From: Salinicola corii
Lineage (GTDB): Bacteria; Pseudomonadota; Gammaproteobacteria; Pseudomonadales; Halomonadaceae
DNA: 64,000 bases
Direction: 5' to 3'
Assembly: GCF_008298015.1 (NCBI RefSeq)
Contig: NZ_VTPX01000002.1
Coordinates: forward strand, 186,001 to 250,000
The notes under the pieces are model-generated. The model had not been told where the DNA came from and did not search any database. It saw only the letters and a list, made by a program, of their open reading frames with translations. The translations under genes were made by a program, and so were the position numbers. This document shows, piece after piece, positions 49,770 to 57,685 of this stretch (position 1 is its first letter; every line of letters begins with the position of its first letter).

Positions 49770-50540
49770 TCACTGCTGGGTCTTGAAGTACTTGTCGTAG
49801 ATCGTCTGGTAGGTGCCGTTGTCCTTCAGCGTGGCCAGGGCATCGTCGAAGCGCTCGGCGAGTTCCTTGTCGCGGGGACGGAAGGCGATACCGAAGCCTT
49901 CGCCGAAGTATTTTTCCGGCTCGCTGATCATGTCGCCGACGGTGACGTAGTTGCCATCCTTGCTGTCCAGCAGCGTGGATTTGCCCACCGGGAAATCGAG
50001 GAAGGCGATGTCGACGCGTCCGGCATCCATGTCCAGTACCAGGTCGTCGGCGGTGGTGTAGCGGCTGATGTTGGCATCGTCACCGTACATGTCGGTCACG
50101 TAGTTGTCCTGCAGCGTGCCGCGCTGGACGCCGATGGTCTTGCCCTTGAGCGACTCGGGGTAGGTGGTTTCGATGCCGCTGTCGGCAGCCGCGAACCAGG
50201 CGGAGGGCGGCTTGATGTACGGATCGGAGAAGAGCACGGTCTGGCGGCGCTCGTCGTTGATCGTCATCGACGACATGATGGCGTCGTACTTGCGTGCCAG
50301 CAGGCCGGGGATGATGCCGTCCCAGGCCTGGACGACCCACTCGCAGTCGGCCTTGATCTGTTCGCACATGGCGTTGCCGAGCTCGATGTCGAAGCCGGTC
50401 AGTTCGCCGTCCGGGGTGCGATATTCCATCGGCTCGTAGGGAACGTCGACACCGATACGCAGTTGTTCGGTGTCCTGGGCCTGGGCGACGCCCGCGATCA
50501 GCGCGGCGCCGAGCAGGCTGGTGGTCAGCAGTTTTTTCAT
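49770..50540 (-). CDS. ABC transporter substrate-binding protein (Lys/Arg/Orn type), second copy
   Basis: A 256-aa periplasmic binding protein with signal peptide (TTSLLGAALIAGVAQAQD). The core IGVDVPYEPMEYRTPDGELTGFDIELGNAMCEQI and WDGIIPGLLARKYDAIMSSMTI is of the lysine/arginine/ornithine type. It is paralogous to the gene at 51902-52723, and both share the 13-mer CATCACAAGAGAG directly before the start. It is last in the transporter unit and may widen the substrate range of the shared permease. Confidence 0.92.
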   Translation of the reverse strand: MKKLLTTSLLGAALIAGVAQAQDTEQLRIGVDVPYEPMEYRTPDGELTGFDIELGNAMCEQIKADCEWVVQAWDGIIPGLLARKYDAIMSSMTINDERRQTVLFSDPYIKPPSAWFAAADSGIETTYPESLKGKTIGVQRGTLQDNYVTDMYGDDANISRYTTADDLVLDMDAGRVDIAFLDFPVGKSTLLDSKDGNYVTVGDMISEPEKYFGEGFGIAFRPRDKELAERFDDALATLKDNGTYQTIYDKYFKTQQ

Positions 50541-50549
50541 GGATCGCTT

Positions 50550-50562
50550 CTCTCTTGTGATG
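50550..50562 (-). repeat. Shared leader 13-mer before binding-protein gene 2
   Basis: On the minus strand CATCACAAGAGAG, containing the ribosome-binding GAGAG. It is identical to 52730-52742 before the paralogous gene, preceded by an ACACACAAGAACACACG CA-rich run. Confidence 0.6.
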
Positions 50563-50703
50563 CGTGTGTTCTTGTGTGTCGCGACTCGGTCCCGGTCCGT
50601 CCGACGCTTCGTGGGCGGCGAACGATCCACGACATCCGATGGATGACAACCGCAGCATAACGAAAGCTTACACGGTTGAATATCACCCCGATCAACGCTT
50701 GGC

Positions 50704-51834
50704 TCACGGCGCCAGCAGGTAGCCACTGCGGTGACTGCGGTGGCCGGCGATATCGGCGACGATCATGCCCGCCGTGGCCATGCGGCGCTGGCTGCGCGCG
50801 TAGAACATGCCCGCCTGCGGTGCGCGGACCGGCTCGACGCGATCGCTGATCGGGTCGATGATCTCGGCGATGAGCTGCCCGGCTTCGACGGTCATGCCTG
50901 GCGTGGCGTGGAAAACCAGCAGCCCGCCGATCGGCGCATGCAGGAAGTCCATCGCCGCCAGTTCGGTGGCGGGATAGGGCAGCCCGGGCAGGGGCGGCGC
51001 CTCGCCGGCGACGAGTCCCAGGTGCCGGAGCCAGTCGATGATCGCCTGGGCGTCGTGCGCGGCGAGATCGTGATCGACGTCGCGCTGGCCGCGTAGCTCC
51101 AGCGTCACCGACTGGCAGCCGTAATCGAGTGGGAAACGGTCGCCGAAGGTCTGCTGCAGCCGCTCCCACACCAGCGTGAAGCACTCGTCGAACGACTGCC
51201 CGCCGGAATCGGTCGCCAGCATGTTGGCCTTGGCGCCGAAGTAGCGTGCCAGCGGCTCGAACACCGGCCACGCCGCCGGGGTGGTGTAGAGGTGCTCCAC
51301 CGCATCGAAATCGCAGTGCAGGTCGAGCACGAAATCGGCGCGACAGGCCAGGCGCTGCAGGGTCAGACGCATCGACTCCAGCGTGGTGGTCGGCCCGGTC
51401 TTCCCGAGAGCCGCATCGAGCGCGGCCTCGAACCGGTCGCGAATCACGTCGCGGTTGTGGGCGATGTCGTCGTTCAGCGCGGCGTCCAGGCCATCGGCGA
51501 TCTCGTCGGCGACGTTGGCGTAGCGGCGGTTGAAATTGGTCAGGCTCTCGAAGTCATAGCGGCCCAGCGGCGTATCCATCAACTGCTGGTCCAGGCCCAC
51601 CGGGTTGGCCACCGGGACGAGGGTGACACGACAGGCCAGCTGGCCCTGGGCTTCGAGTTCGGCCAGGCGCTGTTTCAGGGTCCAGGCCACCAGCATGCCG
51701 GGCAGCTCGTCGGCGTGCAGGGCACCCTGTATGTACAGATGGCGCTCGGCGTCCGCCGGGCCGTAGTGAAAGCTGTCGATCTGTCGCTCGGTGCCTGGCA
51801 CCGGGCTGGTCAATGGGTGTTTCCGGTGTTCCAC
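50704..51834 (-). CDS. Succinylglutamate desuccinylase/aspartoacylase family protein (AotO-like)
   Basis: A 376-aa M14-superfamily zinc hydrolase. Likely metal motifs are LYIQGALHADELPG (H and E) and DFVLDLHCDFDAVEHLY (H). Its position inside an arginine/ornithine ABC operon matches AotO of Pseudomonas, a protein of unclear role. It is distinct from the true astE at 55325. The C-terminal barrel (LLVFHATPGMTVEAGQLIAEIIDPI) resembles a lipoyl-like or AstE C-terminal domain. It may process an acylated or peptide-bound amino acid. Confidence 0.85.
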   Translation of the reverse strand: MEHRKHPLTSPVPGTERQIDSFHYGPADAERHLYIQGALHADELPGMLVAWTLKQRLAELEAQGQLACRVTLVPVANPVGLDQQLMDTPLGRYDFESLTNFNRRYANVADEIADGLDAALNDDIAHNRDVIRDRFEAALDAALGKTGPTTTLESMRLTLQRLACRADFVLDLHCDFDAVEHLYTTPAAWPVFEPLARYFGAKANMLATDSGGQSFDECFTLVWERLQQTFGDRFPLDYGCQSVTLELRGQRDVDHDLAAHDAQAIIDWLRHLGLVAGEAPPLPGLPYPATELAAMDFLHAPIGGLLVFHATPGMTVEAGQLIAEIIDPISDRVEPVRAPQAGMFYARSQRRMATAGMIVADIAGHRSHRSGYLLAP

Positions 51835-51901
51835 GACGCTTCCTCGGCTCGAGAATCGGGAGGCCCGGTCGCTGGCGCGGCATCGACCGGGCGGGGCTGG
51901 G

Positions 51902-52723
51902 TTACTGGGCGCAGTCGGCTTCGCTGGGACGCACCGACAGATCGTAGTCGAAGTACTGCTCCATCAGCTTGTCGAAGGTGCCGTCGGCGTACACCTCGCA
52001 GATCGCCTTGTCGAACTTGGCGGCCAGCGCCTTGTCGCGCTGGCGGAACGCCATGGCGGCACCCTTGCCGAAGATCGACGTCGGCGTCTTGATGCTGTCG
52101 CCGAGCTGCTTGTAGGGGCTGTCGTCCTGACGGAAATCGATGGCATCAACGGCGATCGGGAAGTCCTCGAAGGTCAGGTCGAGACGGCCGGACTGGAGGT
52201 CGTTGACCACCTCCTGGGAGGAGCCGTAGCGGTGGATGTCGAGGACGTCGCCGTACTCCTGGGTGACGTAGACGTCGCGAATGGTACCGCGCTGCACGCC
52301 GACGGAGAGGCCCTCGAGGGACTGCTTGTCGTCGATGTCGATGTCGCGATCCCGTGCGGTGATCCAGACGCTCGGCGTGTTGTAGTAGGGCAGCGAGAAC
52401 ATCACCTGGCGCTCGCGCTCCGGGGTGATCGCCATCGAGGAGAGGATGGCGTCGTACTTGCGCGCCAGCAGGCCGGGAATGATGCCGTCCCAGCTTTGTT
52501 CGACCCAGCTGCACTCGAGGTTGGCGCGAGCGCACAGCTCGTTGCCGAGGTCGATCTCGAAGCCCTCGAGCTTGCCGTCGGCATCGCGCATGACGAACGG
52601 CTCGTAGGGTACGTCGATGCCCAGACGAACGGTGTCCTTGTCGTCCTGAGCCATGGCCTGGCCGAGGATCTGGCCCGACACGAGTGCGCCGGCGAGCAGG
52701 GCGCTGGTGATCCACTTGTTCAT
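51902..52723 (-). CDS. aotJ: Arginine/ornithine ABC transporter binding protein
   Basis: A 273-aa periplasmic binding protein with a signal peptide (LLAGALVSGQILGQAMAQD). LGIDVPYEPFVMRDADGKLEGFEIDLGNELC and WDGIIPGLLARKYDAILSSMAI mark the lysine/arginine/ornithine class. Cysteines near residues 64 and 71 give the disulfide common in this group. It follows the permease genes of the same operon by ~70 bp and is the probable cognate receptor. Confidence 0.92.
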   Translation of the reverse strand: MNKWITSALLAGALVSGQILGQAMAQDDKDTVRLGIDVPYEPFVMRDADGKLEGFEIDLGNELCARANLECSWVEQSWDGIIPGLLARKYDAILSSMAITPERERQVMFSLPYYNTPSVWITARDRDIDIDDKQSLEGLSVGVQRGTIRDVYVTQEYGDVLDIHRYGSSQEVVNDLQSGRLDLTFEDFPIAVDAIDFRQDDSPYKQLGDSIKTPTSIFGKGAAMAFRQRDKALAAKFDKAICEVYADGTFDKLMEQYFDYDLSVRPSEADCAQ

Positions 52724-52729
52724 ATTCGA

Positions 52730-52742
52730 CTCTCTTGTGATG
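52730..52742 (-). repeat. Shared leader 13-mer before binding-protein gene 1
   Basis: CATCACAAGAGAG on the minus strand, identical to 50550-50562. It suggests either duplication of gene plus leader or a shared regulatory target. Confidence 0.6.
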
Positions 52743-52791
52743 GGTAGTTGATGGTCGGGAAGACGGGCCGTCGTGGCCGTGTCGCCGGCAA

Positions 52792-53520
52792 TCAGGCCCG
52801 TGGGCGCAGATGCGCCAGCAATCGTTTCTCCAGCCTGCGGAACACGAACATGATGCTGAAGGTCAGGCAGAGATAGATCAGCGCCACGAAGATGAACGCC
52901 TGGAACGGCGCGTAGAAGCGGGCGTAGACGTAGTACGCCGCACCGGTCAGGTCCATGATCGTCACCACGCTGGCGACGGCGCTGGCGTGGAGCATGAAGA
53001 TCACTTCGTTGCCGTAGGCCGGCAGGGCGCGGCGGAAGGCGCTGGGCAGGATGATACGACGCATCATCAGCTTGCGTGACATGCCGTAGGCGCGGGCTGC
53101 CTCGATCTCGCCCTTGGCGGTATTCTTGATCGCGCCATGGAAGATCTCGGTGGTATAGGCCGCCGTGTTGAGCGTGAACGCGATCAGTGCCGGGAAGAAC
53201 GCCTGCTTGAACACCACCCAGAAGATGCTGTCCTGGATGCCGTCGAAGAAGACCACGCCGTAGTAGACCAGATAGAGCTGGATCAGCAGCGGCGTGCCGC
53301 GGAAGACGTAGGTGTAGGCGTAGATCGGTAGCTTGATCCAGCGACGCTTCGAGCCGCGGCCGATGGCCAGGGGCACCGCCAGGATCACGCCGATCAGCAG
53401 CGACAGGAAGACCAGCTGCACCGTCGTGACGAGCCCGCCCCAGTAGAAGCTCAGCGTATTGGCGGTGAAGATCAGGTTGCCGGACAGCAGTTCGGTGAAC
53501 CAGCCGTTCAATTGTTCCAT
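52792..53520 (-). CDS. aotM: Amino-acid ABC transporter permease (AotM/HisM type)
   Basis: A 242-aa permease with about five helices. The EAA loop is EIEAARAYGMSRKLMMRRIILPSAFRRALPAYGNEVIF and the N-terminal region includes TYVFRGTPLLIQLYLVYYG, typical of HisM/ArtM. It overlaps the upstream permease by 13 bp, giving coupled translation. With AotQ it forms the membrane channel for basic amino acids. Confidence 0.94.
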   Translation of the reverse strand: MEQLNGWFTELLSGNLIFTANTLSFYWGGLVTTVQLVFLSLLIGVILAVPLAIGRGSKRRWIKLPIYAYTYVFRGTPLLIQLYLVYYGVVFFDGIQDSIFWVVFKQAFFPALIAFTLNTAAYTTEIFHGAIKNTAKGEIEAARAYGMSRKLMMRRIILPSAFRRALPAYGNEVIFMLHASAVASVVTIMDLTGAAYYVYARFYAPFQAFIFVALIYLCLTFSIMFVFRRLEKRLLAHLRPRA

Positions 53521-54224
53521 TCGCTGGACTCCCCGAAGCCGGTGTTATAGCGCTTGGTCAATTTGGCGAAGCCCCACTCGGAAAGCGTGGCGATCAGCAG
53601 GTAGATCAGCGCCACCGGGATCATGAACAGGAAGGGCTCGTGGGTCGCCTTGGTCGCCTCGGCGGCCACCCGGACCATGTCGGTCAGGCCGATGATCGAG
53701 ACCAGCGCCGTGGTCTTGAGCAGCACCATCCAGTTGTTGCCGATCCCCGGCAGGGCATGGCGCATCATCAGCGGAAACCGGACGCGCCGGAAGGCCAGCA
53801 GCGGGCTCATGCCGTAGGCCCGCGCGGCTTCCATCTGCCCCTCTTCGACCGACTGGAAGGCGCCGCGGAAGGTTTCGCCCATGTAGGCCCCGAAGATCAG
53901 GCCGATGGTGATGACGCCCGCCACGAAGGCGTCGACGTTGATGAAGATGTCGATATCGAAGGCGTAGTAGAGCTGGTCGGTGAGCATGTTGATCCCGATC
54001 TGGCCGCCGTAGAACAGCAGCATCATCAGCACCAGGTCCGGCACGCCGCGCACCAGCGTGGTGTAGAGCGTGCCGATGCCGTGAACCAGCCGGTTGCGCG
54101 ACAGCTTGGCGCTGGCGGTCAACAACCCCAGGATGACTGCCAGTATCAGCGAGAGCACGGCCAGTTCGACGGTGACCAGTGCCCCCTCGAGCAGCCGCGG
54201 GCCGTAGCCTTGCAGGTCGATCAT
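53508..54224 (-). CDS. aotQ: Amino-acid ABC transporter permease (AotQ/HisQ type)
   Basis: A 238-aa permease of the HisQ/ArtQ type. TTLVRGVPDLVLMMLLFYGGQ and the EAA loop GQMEAARAYGMSPLLAFRRVRFPLMMRHALPGIGNNWMVLL are visible. ATG 54224 with GAGGCGG upstream is preferred over the longer frame to 54311, which would run into the ATPase gene. It overlaps the next permease by 13 bp. Confidence 0.94.
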   Translation of the reverse strand: MIDLQGYGPRLLEGALVTVELAVLSLILAVILGLLTASAKLSRNRLVHGIGTLYTTLVRGVPDLVLMMLLFYGGQIGINMLTDQLYYAFDIDIFINVDAFVAGVITIGLIFGAYMGETFRGAFQSVEEGQMEAARAYGMSPLLAFRRVRFPLMMRHALPGIGNNWMVLLKTTALVSIIGLTDMVRVAAEATKATHEPFLFMIPVALIYLLIATLSEWGFAKLTKRYNTGFGESSEWNN

Positions 54225-54237
54225 GATGGTGTCCGCC

Positions 54238-55008
54238 TCAGTGCTTGGGCGCCAGGAACTGGCGCAGGCGCTCGGAGCGCGGGTTGTCGAGGACATCGGC
54301 CGGCTCGCCAACCTCTTCGACCACGCCCTGATGCAGATAGATCACCTGGCTGGAGACATCCCGGGCGAAGGCGATCTCGTGGGTCACCAGAATCATGGTA
54401 CGGCCCTCGTCGGCGAGGTCGCGCATGACCTTGAGGACGTCACCGACCAGCTCCGGATCGAGCGCTGAGGTCGGCTCGTCGAACAGCATGACCTCCGGGT
54501 CCATCGCCAGGGCCCGGGCGATGGCGCCGCGCTGCTGCTGACCGCCGGACATCTGGGTCGGGAAGTAGTCGGCGCGATCCAGCAGACCGACGCGGTCGAG
54601 CAGGGCGCGGGCCTCGTCGATGGCCTGTTTCCTGGTTTTCTTCAGCACATGGACCGGCGCCTCGATGACGTTCTCGAGCAGGGTCATGTGCGACCAGAGA
54701 TTGAAGTTCTGAAACACCATCGAAAGCTTGGCGCGAATACGCTCAACCTGTTTCCAGTCGGCGGGCTCGCGGCCGTGCTTGGTGGCGCGGAAACCGATCG
54801 TCTCGTTGTGAACGATCAGCTCGCCTTCGTCGGGCTGTTCCAGCAGGTTCATGCAGCGCAGGAACGTGCTTTTCCCGGAACCGGAAGCGCCGATTAGCGT
54901 GATGACGTCGCCTTTCTGCGCCTGGAGAGAGATCCCCTTGAGTACCTCGTGATCGCCGAAGCGCTTCTTGATGCCCTTCGCTTCCAGGGGAATGGGGGTC
55001 GCGGCCAT
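54238..55008 (-). CDS. aotP: Amino-acid ABC transporter ATPase (AotP/HisP type)
   Basis: A 256-aa ATPase. Walker A is GASGSGKST, the Q loop is VFQNFNLWSHMTLLENV, the signature is MSGGQQQRGAIARAL, Walker B is VMLFDEPTSALDPELV and the H loop is VTHEIAFA. This is the polar amino-acid family (HisP/ArtP/AotP). ATG 55008 is used; an in-frame GTG at 55020 is the alternative. It is the first transporter gene, 124 bp after the leader terminator hairpin. Confidence 0.95.
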   Translation of the reverse strand: MAATPIPLEAKGIKKRFGDHEVLKGISLQAQKGDVITLIGASGSGKSTFLRCMNLLEQPDEGELIVHNETIGFRATKHGREPADWKQVERIRAKLSMVFQNFNLWSHMTLLENVIEAPVHVLKKTRKQAIDEARALLDRVGLLDRADYFPTQMSGGQQQRGAIARALAMDPEVMLFDEPTSALDPELVGDVLKVMRDLADEGRTMILVTHEIAFARDVSSQVIYLHQGVVEEVGEPADVLDNPRSERLRQFLAPKH

Positions 55009-55131
55009 GATGTTGTCCACCGAGTGGGTTGGCTGGCTGGCGGGGAGCGACTTGGCGTCTGACGGCCCTTGTTGCTGTCGATCGTGCCATCGTCGATGGC
55101 GTGGGCGACGCCGACTCCCCGGCGAAAAATC

Positions 55132-55154
55132 CGGCGATTCTAGCAGTTTCGCCG
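55132..55154 (-). terminator. Candidate attenuator terminator before aotP
   Basis: On the minus strand CGGCGA (55154-55149) pairs with TCGCCG (55137-55132) around 11 nt, followed by GATTTTT. It begins at the base after the leader-peptide stop. The right arm can instead pair with ATCCGGCG inside the peptide gene (55177-55170), giving overlapping alternative stems. It may also simply end astE transcription. Confidence 0.45.
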
Positions 55155-55235
55155 TTAGGTTCCAGACAACGCCGGATCGGAGCGCCGGCGGGGAAAGGGC
55201 AGTGGAAGGTAATCGAACGGTAAGTCATTGTTCAT
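55155..55235 (-). CDS. Possible Arg-rich leader peptide (26 aa)
   Basis: A short frame of 26 codons with AGGAG and good spacing before its ATG at 55235. It encodes MNNDLPFDYLPLPF, then Pro and three consecutive arginines (codons 16-18, CGC CGG CGC), then SDPALSGT. A terminator-like hairpin starts right after its stop, and the arginine/ornithine transporter genes follow. This layout is that of a regulatory leader peptide responding to arginine or ornithine. No homologue is recognised; a chance ORF remains possible. Confidence 0.45.
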   Translation of the reverse strand: MNNDLPFDYLPLPFPRRRSDPALSGT

Positions 55236-55256
55236 TGTAGAAAACTCCTGGGTCGT

Positions 55257-55269
55257 GTTGTCATTGTTG
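55257..55269 (-). promoter_or_regulatory. CA-rich 5'-leader motif before the leader peptide
   Basis: CAACAATGACAAC on the minus strand, ending 21 nt before the leader-peptide ATG; identical to 48117-48129 upstream of the permease at nearly the same distance. Confidence 0.45.
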
Positions 55270-55324
55270 AACGCATCGAAAATCGTCGTGCTCGACTCGG
55301 CGATCGTGGTCGTCGATGTCGTCG

Positions 55325-56326
55325 TCAGGGCGAGCCGGGAAGCCCGCAGGGCCGGACCAGCAGTGCCGCGCGCGCGCCGAGCTCGACGCGGGCGTTGGGA
55401 AAGACCACCGACAGCGGCGCCGTTTCCACCACGAAAGGCCCTGACACCGCGTCCTCGGCCAGCCTTTCTCCCACCGCGAACTCGCTGAAATTGGCGACGT
55501 CCTCGGCAAAGGTGAGTCGAAAGTCGTCGCTCGTGCGCATCAGCTCGAACGCAACCTGGAAGAACCGAAGGTCGGCCACGTTGCCGTCGGCGGGCGGGAC
55601 GCCCTGCGCCAGAGCGGCGAGCCATGCCCGCATGCCGTGCAGGGCGTCGAGGTCGTTATCGCCGAAGGGGCGCACCTTGCCGAGTTCCAGCGTGTAGGCC
55701 TCGGCCGCGTGGTAGTGACGCGAGTAGTGGGAGAAGGTCCAGCTGTGTCGATGCTGCAGCAGCACGGCCTGCATGCCGGCCGCGGCCAGATCGGGCCATG
55801 CCGAGCGAGGCCGGGTCTCTGCCTGCCCGTCCGTATAGGGCACCACGGCGAAGCGCGGATAGCGACTGTCGCGTATGGCGGTGTGCATGTCGAGATGCAG
55901 CGGGCGATGGCGGTGGCGGGCGAAGAAGTCGTCGACCGCATGCATCAACGCCCGTGCCCGCTTGGGCTCCTCTCCCTCCTGGTCGAGCCCGCGCTGGAAC
56001 AGACGGTTGAGATTGGTGTCGATGAAACGGGTCTGCGCGCGAATCGAGGGAATGTTGCCGAGAATGATCAGCAGCGGTGCGCCCAGCGCGAGACGCCCGG
56101 CCTCCAGCGCGGCGAGCAACTCGCCGACCAGTTCGATGGGTGCCGTCTCGTTGCCATGGATGCCTGCGGAAATCACCACGCTGCGCGCATCGGGAGCGGT
56201 GACATCCGGTGTCAGTTCGAGAATCCCCTCGCCATGGACACGGTAGCGCCCGCCGGGGGGCTGGCCCCTGGCGGGTCGACCGGCGACGCTGCCCTCCAGC
56301 GTTGCAGAGAGCCAGTCATCGAGCAT
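55325..56326 (-). CDS. astE: Succinylglutamate desuccinylase
   Basis: AstE performs the last AST step, splitting succinylglutamate to glutamate and succinate. The 333-aa M14-type zinc hydrolase has SAGIHGNETAPIELV (His and Glu ligands), the Arg-containing TRFIDTNLNRLF and LHLDMHTAIRDS (His ligand); the catalytic Glu is probably in AYTLELGKVRPFG. It is separate from the other ast genes (21640-27974) and instead precedes the arginine transporter on the same strand, with the leader peptide between. Confidence 0.95.
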   Translation of the reverse strand: MLDDWLSATLEGSVAGRPARGQPPGGRYRVHGEGILELTPDVTAPDARSVVISAGIHGNETAPIELVGELLAALEAGRLALGAPLLIILGNIPSIRAQTRFIDTNLNRLFQRGLDQEGEEPKRARALMHAVDDFFARHRHRPLHLDMHTAIRDSRYPRFAVVPYTDGQAETRPRSAWPDLAAAGMQAVLLQHRHSWTFSHYSRHYHAAEAYTLELGKVRPFGDNDLDALHGMRAWLAALAQGVPPADGNVADLRFFQVAFELMRTSDDFRLTFAEDVANFSEFAVGERLAEDAVSGPFVVETAPLSVVFPNARVELGARAALLVRPCGLPGSP

Positions 56327-56554
56327 GGGAATCTCGGGGCATCGAGACGCTTCCCGAACGCTCCTGAAACCACAGGAAGGACGCGGTCGGCGCGAACAGA
56401 GGTTGGATCGGGTTCATGCCGATTCTCGGCTGCTTCAGGGAAAGCCCAGCTTACCCCGATCGTGGGTCCCGACAAGCGACCTCGTCGATACACTGAAAAA
56501 ACGCGGCCTCATCTTGAAAACCGGGGTCACCGAACCCGACGGTGGCGTTGGCTC

Positions 56555-57586
56555 TCATACCCCCCGGGTGCCGGTGTAGAGGGTATAGATCGAACGGCTC
56601 GCCGCCATCAGCAGCCGGTTGCGATGCTCGCCGACGAAACAGAGATTGGCGCACACCTCCGGCAGCAGGATCCGGCCGATGCGGTCCCCGTTGGGAGAGA
56701 AGATCGAGACGCCGTCGTGGCCTTCGCCGCCGGATGTCGCCGCCCACAGGTTGTCGTCCTGATCCAGGGTGATGCCATCGTAGGTCTCGGCGTCCTTGCT
56801 CGATACCAGCGTCTCGCGGTTGCTGAGCGACTGGCCGTCCTGGGAGAGCGCCCAGCGCGACACCGTTGCCGGGCGGTCGGGGAAGTGGGAGGGAGCGGTA
56901 TCGCTGGCATAGAGCGTCCGGCCGTCGCCGGACAGGGCGATGCCGTTGGGCTTGCCCAGTTCGTCGCTCAGGAGTTTGGGGGCGTCCAGCGTGTCGTCGA
57001 TGTAGTAGATCGCTGGCTTGATCTCCAGCTCTCGCTTCTCGCCCTCGTAATCGACGTGGGCGCCGTAGCCGGGATCGGTGAAGATCACCCCGTCGTTGGG
57101 CAGGATCACCAGATCGTTGGGGGCGTTCAGCCGCTTGCCCTGATAACGGCTGGCCAGCACGGTGGTGGTGCCATCCCATTCGTAGCGCACGACCCGCGCC
57201 GGTGAATGCTCGCAGGCGACCAGGCGACCGTGATGGTCGAAGGCATTGCCGTTGGAGTGGCCCACGCCTTCGCGCAATACGCTGACCTGTCCGGTCATCT
57301 CGTCCCAGCGCATCTGCCGGGCACGAGGAATATCGCTGAAGACCGCATAGCGGCCGACGGCGTTCCAGGCGGGGCCTTCGAGCCACAGCCCGCCGGACCA
57401 GTGGCGTTCGAGCGGCGTGTTGAAGAGATAGTAAGGCTTGAAGCGGTCGTCCAGCACCTGCCACGCCTCATCGGGATAGCGAGCGGGAGGGGCCTCGGGG
57501 ATCCGAGCCAGTAGGCTGGGCGAAAACGCGACGGAGACGCCGATCAGGGCAGAGTTGCGTAGAAGCTGGCGGCGATCGAGGGTCAT
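56555..57586 (-). CDS. SMP-30/gluconolactonase family protein, Tat-exported
   Basis: A 343-aa six-bladed propeller lactonase-like protein. The N terminus DRRQLLRNSALIGVSVAFSPSLLA is a twin-arginine-type signal, so it should act in the periplasm. Putative metal and active-site blocks are LEGPAWNAVGRYAVFSDI, HSNGNAFDHHGRL, LNAPNDLVILPNDGVIFTDPGYG, GKPNGIALSGDG and TYDGITLDQDDNLW. It may open aldonolactones made by the PQQ sugar dehydrogenase, upstream of the sugar-acid importer nearby. Confidence 0.9.
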   Translation of the reverse strand: MTLDRRQLLRNSALIGVSVAFSPSLLARIPEAPPARYPDEAWQVLDDRFKPYYLFNTPLERHWSGGLWLEGPAWNAVGRYAVFSDIPRARQMRWDEMTGQVSVLREGVGHSNGNAFDHHGRLVACEHSPARVVRYEWDGTTTVLASRYQGKRLNAPNDLVILPNDGVIFTDPGYGAHVDYEGEKRELEIKPAIYYIDDTLDAPKLLSDELGKPNGIALSGDGRTLYASDTAPSHFPDRPATVSRWALSQDGQSLSNRETLVSSKDAETYDGITLDQDDNLWAATSGGEGHDGVSIFSPNGDRIGRILLPEVCANLCFVGEHRNRLLMAASRSIYTLYTGTRGV

Positions 57587-57685
57587 GGTGGGCTCCGGGT
57601 GAGAATGGCTGTACCCACTATAGAACGTCTTTCGGCAGCTACCGCCGCAGGCCCCGGGATGTCGACCAAAGCATGAGTGCCAGCC

